Positions 38,560-42,282 of a DNA stretch of 42,282 nucleotides are shown here, one piece after another. The stretch covers positions 1 through 42,282 of the IMG/VR virus record IMGVR_UViG_3300042310_000928; one strand, 5' to 3'. This DNA comes from a virus. Under the pieces are notes generated by a model. The model did no database searches and was not told the DNA's origin. It saw nothing but the letters and a program-made list of their open reading frames with translations. Within the stretch, counting starts at the first letter, position 1; every line of letters starts with the position of its first letter. Made by a program: the position numbers and the translations under genes.

Positions 38560-39606
38560 GATTTCTATCATAGAAATTTTTTCATAAGTATAAATGTCAT
38601 TATTTTTTGTAAAGTGTGCAACTTTTTGTAGGCTATCAAGAATAATGATTATTTTGTCTTCTTTTTTACACCATAGTCCTACTGTGTTATTGTTTTCTGA
38701 ATCAGAAGTTATTTCATTATATAATTTAATTTTTTGATCTGGGAAAAACTTTACAAGTTTATTTGCATTTTTATTTTCTTTATCTTCAATTAAGAATACT
38801 TTATTTTCAATTTCTGAAAAAGTTGTTTTTTCGTAATAGTCCATCCATTCCATATATTTGGGACATTTGTCTCTACCAACCCAGTGGACGTGATTTTTGT
38901 GGCCACCAAAATAACTGTGAAGCCATAAGTCACTTTCGTGACTTATAAATTTGACTTCTACTCCATAAATTTTCGACATTCGCAAAGCATGACAAAGACC
39001 GTGATCGCCATATCCTTCGGGAAATTCTTTTCTTAGTTGAAAATACTTATTGGCTTTTGGGTTTTCGGTGACTTTTTTGATTGCGGCATTACTGGTAATG
39101 CTGATTTCTTGTTCATGTGCTGGTGATTCAATGTTTGGCCATAATGTACTATTACGATACCACCAGCCAAAACCAAGTATTGTTAAAAGCTTTTGATCTA
39201 ATGGGTAAATGTCATAAAGCAATCTACTTGCAATATGATATTCTCTCTCATAATCAAAATACCGATCTAAATTTTGAATTAACCCTTCAAGATCATTGAC
39301 GCTATCTTCATCTATTCTCATATACCATTTAGCTATATCGGCTTTTAGATACTTATGATAAAAGTAATAAATCTTTTGAGCGACATGGTTGTAGGGGCAA
39401 TGAATTATATTTATTTCAATATTTTCTGGCCACCCAGTACTTAGCCATTCAAATTCGTCATTATTGTCTTCACTGGCCAGCAAGTTCAATCGTGCTTTAA
39501 TTTTATTTGTATTAATAAACCCATATTTTTTAAAATCATTAATTCTTGTTTTGATGGTTCTATTTGATGTTTCTACAGGAACAACAATGTCTATATCATA
39601 TTTCAT
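38554..39606 (-). CDS. GT-A type glycosyltransferase with extra C-terminal domain
   Basis: 350 residues; ATG 39606 overlaps the upstream stop (ATGA). MKYDIDIVVPVETSNRTIKT is a family 2-like first strand. ADIAKWYMRIDEDSVNDLEG around residues 90-109 contains the D-E-D acidic motif after an aromatic strand. FPEGYGDHGLCHALRMSKIY (about 198-217) resembles the catalytic Glu/Asp segment. Residues after about 270 (NKVFLIEDKENKNANKLVKF... NTVGLWCKKEDKIIIILDSL) form a small beta-rich domain not usual for the family; it may bind acceptor or be structural. The sugar and acceptor are unknown. Confidence 0.6.
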   Translation of the reverse strand: MKYDIDIVVPVETSNRTIKTRINDFKKYGFINTNKIKARLNLLASEDNNDEFEWLSTGWPENIEINIIHCPYNHVAQKIYYFYHKYLKADIAKWYMRIDEDSVNDLEGLIQNLDRYFDYEREYHIASRLLYDIYPLDQKLLTILGFGWWYRNSTLWPNIESPAHEQEISITSNAAIKKVTENPKANKYFQLRKEFPEGYGDHGLCHALRMSKIYGVEVKFISHESDLWLHSYFGGHKNHVHWVGRDKCPKYMEWMDYYEKTTFSEIENKVFLIEDKENKNANKLVKFFPDQKIKLYNEITSDSENNNTVGLWCKKEDKIIIILDSLQKVAHFTKNNDIYTYEKISMIEIN

Positions 39607-40061
39607 AAAATTTTATATGCTCCTGCTGCTATTTTTGAAAAAGTATATCCTTCTTTTGAAAGTTCGTTTTTAATTTTCTTTACATAATTGCAAAGATTTG
39701 CGTCACTAAAACCATATTTGTTATATTTTCCTTTAAGTTCTTTCAAAACAATTATTTTATTACTTAAAAAATTATTTTTAATATTGTTTTGAATTTTTTT
39801 TGCCATTTCACGTTTGTTTGGTTTTTCACAACATGGTGAAATTTTATTTTCTATAACGACATATTCATAGTTTTGTTTTTTTTGTTTTGGGTTGCAAAGA
39901 GCAGGAACTAATTCTTCTAGATCTAAAATCGCACCTTCTTTCATGTTGACTATTGATAAATTTGCTTTAAAAATTTTGCAAAATTCAATAAGTTGACTGA
40001 AATTTTTCTTATGAGTGAAAAATTTTCTTTTATCTTTAGTTTCAATTAAGAGGCATTTCAT
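39603..40061 (-). CDS. Hypothetical protein with possible winged-helix C-terminus
   Basis: 152 residues; AAGGAG precedes ATG 40061. The N-terminal 40 residues (MKCLLIETKDKRKFFTHKKN, then FSQLIEFCKIFKANLSIVNM) form a small alpha/beta unit. The C-terminal 60 (NKIIVLKELKGKYNKYGFSD, then NLCNYVKKIKNELSKEGYTF) have the helix-turn-helix-wing layout of small DNA-binding domains, and the protein is strongly basic. It diverges from the amidoligase-like gene across a promoter-bearing spacer, so a regulatory role is conceivable. No family is recognised with certainty. Confidence 0.45.
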   Translation of the reverse strand: MKCLLIETKDKRKFFTHKKNFSQLIEFCKIFKANLSIVNMKEGAILDLEELVPALCNPKQKKQNYEYVVIENKISPCCEKPNKREMAKKIQNNIKNNFLSNKIIVLKELKGKYNKYGFSDANLCNYVKKIKNELSKEGYTFSKIAAGAYKIL

Positions 40062-40121
40062 GTATTGCTCCTTGTGTCTTTACGACGCCTTTGTAAATAA
40101 TTATAGGTTTGATTTAATAAA

Positions 40122-40150
40122 TTGCTACTCAAAGTTGCTATTCTTATAAT
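40122..40150 (+). promoter_or_regulatory. Sigma70-like promoter of the amidoligase-like gene
   Basis: TTGCTA (40122-40127), a 17-nt spacer, then a perfect TATAAT (40145-40150). The predicted transcript would start near 40157, just before the AGGGGG ribosome site at 40157-40162 and ATG 40169, leaving almost no leader. Confidence 0.6.
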
Positions 40151-40168
40151 GTGAACAGGGGGTTTTCG

Positions 40169-41191
40169 ATGGAATTTATCAAAGAAAATATTGATATAAA
40201 CAACCTCCGAAGATTTGGTGCGGAAATTGAAATCAATGCATTTGATTTTAGGAATAGGCCGCTTGGTCACAATGATGGAATATTGCCAGAAGGCACATAT
40301 TATGTAGCAAATTTAGTACAAAAATCTTCTGAAAAAATAGTTAAAATACACAAATGGGCATATGACCACAACAATAGTGATTGGATTATCAAACCTGACA
40401 GTAGTTGTGGCATCGAAATATGCACACCAGTGCTTAAGGGCTGGGCTGGACTTATGGAAACTTGTAAGGTAATTGATGCGCTTGGGAACGATAATAAAAT
40501 CAATGCTGATGAAAGATGCAGCTTTCACGTTCATGTTGATGTGAGTGATCTTAGCGAGCAAGAATTGGCAAACATTATTACTTGGTGGATTAAATGTGAG
40601 CCAGTTTTTATGGATTCAATGCCAACAAGCCGCAAGCGCAATCAGTATTGTCAGTTGCTGGGGCAATCGGAAATTTTTGAAAGAGTTGAAGATGGATTTC
40701 ATTCTAATGATTATTTGATTCGCAAGCTTGGTTGCTGCAAGTATTATACAATTAACACTTATCATTATTACAACAACAAACGAAAAACGATTGAGTTTAG
40801 AATCATGGATGGAGAATGCTGTCTTGATCCATGGACGGCAAAGAATTACATCAGACTTTTATTACATTTTATTGATAGAGCCTTAAAGTTTGGCGTGCCA
40901 AACTCTTATTACTCTGGAGATCCTTGGTCTGGTTATTGTTGGCTTGATCCACGAGATGTTTTTGATTTTCTTGGATTCAATTCAAAATACAATCTTTCAC
41001 CGGGATTGACTCAAGTATATGAATGGTTTCTTGATCGTTTGCATTTAAATTGCAATTATGAAAAATCAAATGGTATAATGGGTAGTAGTGCTAGAAGGTT
41101 TGCTCAAAAAGAAATTGAAGATATGTGTTCTGAGTATGGCGAAATGTCAATAAATTATGATGATATATTTAATCCTAATTTTCGTATATAA
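40169..41191 (+). CDS. Amidoligase-like enzyme (COOH-NH2 ligase fold)
   Basis: ATG 40169 (MEFIKENIDINNLRRFGAEI) has AGGGGG 6 nt upstream; the in-frame GTG at 40151 is less likely. 340 residues. The motifs fit the amidoligase family described by comparative genomics (glutamine-synthetase-like fold): FGAEIEINAFDFR at the N-terminus; DWIIKPDSSCGIEICTPVLK with the E at the end of a strand; INADERCSFHVHVDVSDLSE (H-x-H); and YYNNKRKTIEFRIMDGECCL (R-x-x-E-F-R) later. Such enzymes use ATP to join a carboxylate and an amine, making isopeptides, gamma-glutamyl compounds or modified proteins. The usual partner genes are not obvious here, so the substrate is open. Confidence 0.72.
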   Translation: MEFIKENIDINNLRRFGAEIEINAFDFRNRPLGHNDGILPEGTYYVANLVQKSSEKIVKIHKWAYDHNNSDWIIKPDSSCGIEICTPVLKGWAGLMETCKVIDALGNDNKINADERCSFHVHVDVSDLSEQELANIITWWIKCEPVFMDSMPTSRKRNQYCQLLGQSEIFERVEDGFHSNDYLIRKLGCCKYYTINTYHYYNNKRKTIEFRIMDGECCLDPWTAKNYIRLLLHFIDRALKFGVPNSYYSGDPWSGYCWLDPRDVFDFLGFNSKYNLSPGLTQVYEWFLDRLHLNCNYEKSNGIMGSSARRFAQKEIEDMCSEYGEMSINYDDIFNPNFRI

Positions 41192-41216
41192 CATTGTTAA
41201 TTAAACTTAAGGTTTT

Positions 41217-41681
41217 ATGAGTTTTTGCAAATCATCAAAACTTGATGAAATAATCAAGGAAATGAAAAACCTTGGCAATGTACTTGTTCCTTTTAATTAT
41301 CCCAAAACACTGATTACTTGGGAGGATGATTTGGCAATCTTCAAGGCAAGAGAAGTTACCATAGATGGTTATAATCTTTTTTTACATTATCAAAAATCAG
41401 ATTACAATGAATATCTTATTGAAACTCTACAAATTCATAACACAAAACACCCATTCTTGCCATTTAATTTAATTTGCAAAATTGGCAAAAGATTTCTTGG
41501 GTCAAAGCACTTATCATTAATTGAAATTTTTAAAGATCATAGGAAGATTTATATTTGGTCTGTTTGCTTAGATAGATCTGAAAAACCAGTTCCAATTCCC
41601 AATCAATATGACACAGAATCTTGCGAGTATGAAGGGTTCCAGTATATATACATGCAACCTAAAAATGTAGATTTCTTTTAA
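41217..41681 (+). CDS. Hypothetical protein, 154 residues
   Basis: It follows the amidoligase-like gene by 25 nt on the same strand (MSFCKSSKLDEIIKEMKNLG...). The sequence is alpha/beta, with strands NLFLHYQKSDYNEYLIETLQ and HLSLIEIFKDHRKIYIWSVC, and a final CEYEGFQYIYMQPKNVDFF. I recognise no family. Co-transcription with the amidoligase suggests a possible partner or substrate. A weak ribosome site (TTAAGG) lies 6 nt before ATG. Confidence 0.55.
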   Translation: MSFCKSSKLDEIIKEMKNLGNVLVPFNYPKTLITWEDDLAIFKAREVTIDGYNLFLHYQKSDYNEYLIETLQIHNTKHPFLPFNLICKIGKRFLGSKHLSLIEIFKDHRKIYIWSVCLDRSEKPVPIPNQYDTESCEYEGFQYIYMQPKNVDFF

Positions 41682-41703
41682 TTTTTCAAAACATGAAGTT
41701 TGG

Positions 41704-41766
41704 TGCGAAGATTTTAACAATCAAATAAAAAAACAATATATAACTTCGCAGCGTCATATACTGACG
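41704..41766 (+). promoter_or_regulatory. Promoter framed by an inverted repeat, with leader hairpin
   Basis: TGCGAAG (41704-41710) and CTTCGCA (41744-41750) are perfect 7-bp inverted repeats that exactly frame a plausible promoter: TTAACA (41714-41719), 17-nt spacer, TATATA (41737-41742). Just after comes a small hairpin, CGTCA-TATAC-TGACG (41752-41766), then the ribosome site GAGGG and ATG 41791. It could be an operator pair or a DNA loop; by-eye only. Confidence 0.45.
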
Positions 41767-41790
41767 TTTTCCTTTAACGAGGGTCCAAAC

Positions 41791-42090
41791 ATGAAAAAAA
41801 GAAAAATTCAGGCTCTTATTGTAGAGCATCTTCTAAAGTACGGACAACTAGAGATACTTCTGCCAGATAGCGTTAAATTGGAAATTGGTACTACTCAAGA
41901 AAATAAAAATGGAGAATTAGTAAGAAAAGATGATTATTGTTGGGTCATTGCCTCCAGAGAGGGAAGATCAACAAGTTTGGATGCGTATAATATGGGCTTA
42001 AGATTCTCAGATGATGAGAGAGTTTTGGTTTTTGAAGATAAATTTATAGACAGAGACGGCGATAATATCAGAAGATTGGATGTTGTTTAA
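41791..42090 (+). CDS. Hypothetical protein, 99 residues
   Basis: ATG 41791 with GAGGG at good spacing. The N-terminus is basic and helical (MKKRKIQALIVEHLLKYGQL), then alternating strands (ILLPDSVKLEIGTTQENKNG; DDYCWVIASREGRSTSLDAY) and an acidic end (EDKFIDRDGDNIRRLDVV). No family recognised; a small regulatory or accessory protein is possible. It has its own promoter region with a dyad. Its stop overlaps by 4 nt the stop of the minus-strand gene at the window edge. Confidence 0.55.
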   Translation: MKKRKIQALIVEHLLKYGQLEILLPDSVKLEIGTTQENKNGELVRKDDYCWVIASREGRSTSLDAYNMGLRFSDDERVLVFEDKFIDRDGDNIRRLDVV

Positions 42091-42282
42091 ATTAAATTAC
42101 CATTCATGGTAATGAAATTTAATGTGCCATCAAAACTTAAATTTAATTCCATTGTACCTTCAGCATACTTGCTGTTGGCAACTGGCGTATTAAATTCAAC
42201 CCAAATCAAGAATCCATTTTTATTTAAATGGAATCTTGATAAGGTGACTCGTATACCTTTGTTTTTTATTTTTTCGCTTGAT
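42087..42282 (-). CDS. Partial hypothetical protein (N-terminus beyond window)
   Basis: An open minus-strand frame enters from the right edge and ends at TAA 42087-42089. The visible 64 C-terminal residues (IKNKGIRVTLSRFHLNKNGF, then WVEFNTPVANSKYAEGTMEL, NLSFDGTLNFITMNGNLI) alternate hydrophobic and polar residues, as in beta strands. Nothing recognisable. It converges on the 99-residue gene. The start and family cannot be judged. Confidence 0.5.
   Translation of the reverse strand, partial: SSEKIKNKGIRVTLSRFHLNKNGFLIWVEFNTPVANSKYAEGTMELNLSFDGTLNFITMNGNLI

Noticed and set aside
1-42282. Stop-codon reassignment as found in some large phages.
   Set aside because: TAA, TAG and TGA all end genes at expected places, including the many ATGA/GTGA overlaps, and no gene contains in-frame stops.
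1-42282. tRNA genes, insertion sequences or integrase/attachment sites.
   Set aside because: No cloverleaf with a T-loop, no transposase or integrase motifs and no flanking direct repeats were found by eye.

Overview
The window looks like part of the genome of a large, AT-rich tailed bacteriophage, probably a myovirus with a T4-type replication and recombination set. The phage assignment rests on a UvsW-type helicase, a gp32-type single-stranded DNA-binding protein with a Zn cluster and acidic tail, a UvsX-type recombinase with the T4-style divergent Walker A, a DnaB-family helicase, a candidate UvsY, a candidate gp55-like late sigma factor and phage-type collagen-like fibre proteins. Genes are short and tightly packed on both strands, with many 1-4 nt start/stop overlaps (ATGA, GTGA, TTGA, TAATG). 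The standard code is used. The host cannot be named; heptosyltransferase-like and GT25-like enzymes would fit a Gram-negative host, but that is inference.

Layout. 1-6122: the edge of a minus-strand coiled-coil gene, then a plus-strand glycan cassette of three glycosyltransferases and three methyltransferase genes, one with three tandem methyltransferase-like domains. 6170-12666: a compact minus-strand operon read from a sigma70-like promoter at 12702-12730. It carries a DEDD exonuclease, a UvsW-like helicase, a TPR glycosyltransferase, a sulfotransferase, two tandem GT25-like enzymes and small proteins. 12785-20503: virion-type genes, namely a beta-rich candidate structural protein, a 1691-residue and a 494-residue collagen-like protein with homologous C-terminal domains, and two small proteins. 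20553-24634: a conserved-looking unknown, a complete aspartate carbamoyltransferase, a methyltransferase, an unknown and a glycosyltransferase.

24635-25197 has no gene. It carries a sigma70-like promoter followed by about 500 nt that can fold into many nested helices, and is the best candidate here for an undescribed element (structured ncRNA or long leader). It leads into a compact family A DNA polymerase, a possible late sigma factor, a Y-shaped terminator, the replicative helicase, small ORFs, a UvsY-like protein, a RimI-like acetyltransferase and an HNH-deaminase fusion. 31081-34844 is a second glycan island with UDP-galactopyranose mutase. 34888-38520 carries an unknown gene, a coiled-coil gene, the ssDNA-binding protein and UvsX, with strong terminators between and after the last two. 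38554-42282 holds another glycosyltransferase, a small possible DNA-binding protein, an amidoligase-like enzyme under its own promoter, and small unknowns.

How the genes may work together: the replication and recombination genes are scattered and interleaved with about nine glycosyltransferases, at least five SAM-methyltransferases, a sulfotransferase and a nucleotide-sugar mutase. This supports a phage that builds its own methylated, possibly sulfated and galactofuranose-containing glycan, either on its virion (the collagen-like fibres are obvious candidates) or on the host surface. Function calls come from motif recognition by eye; no database search was run.
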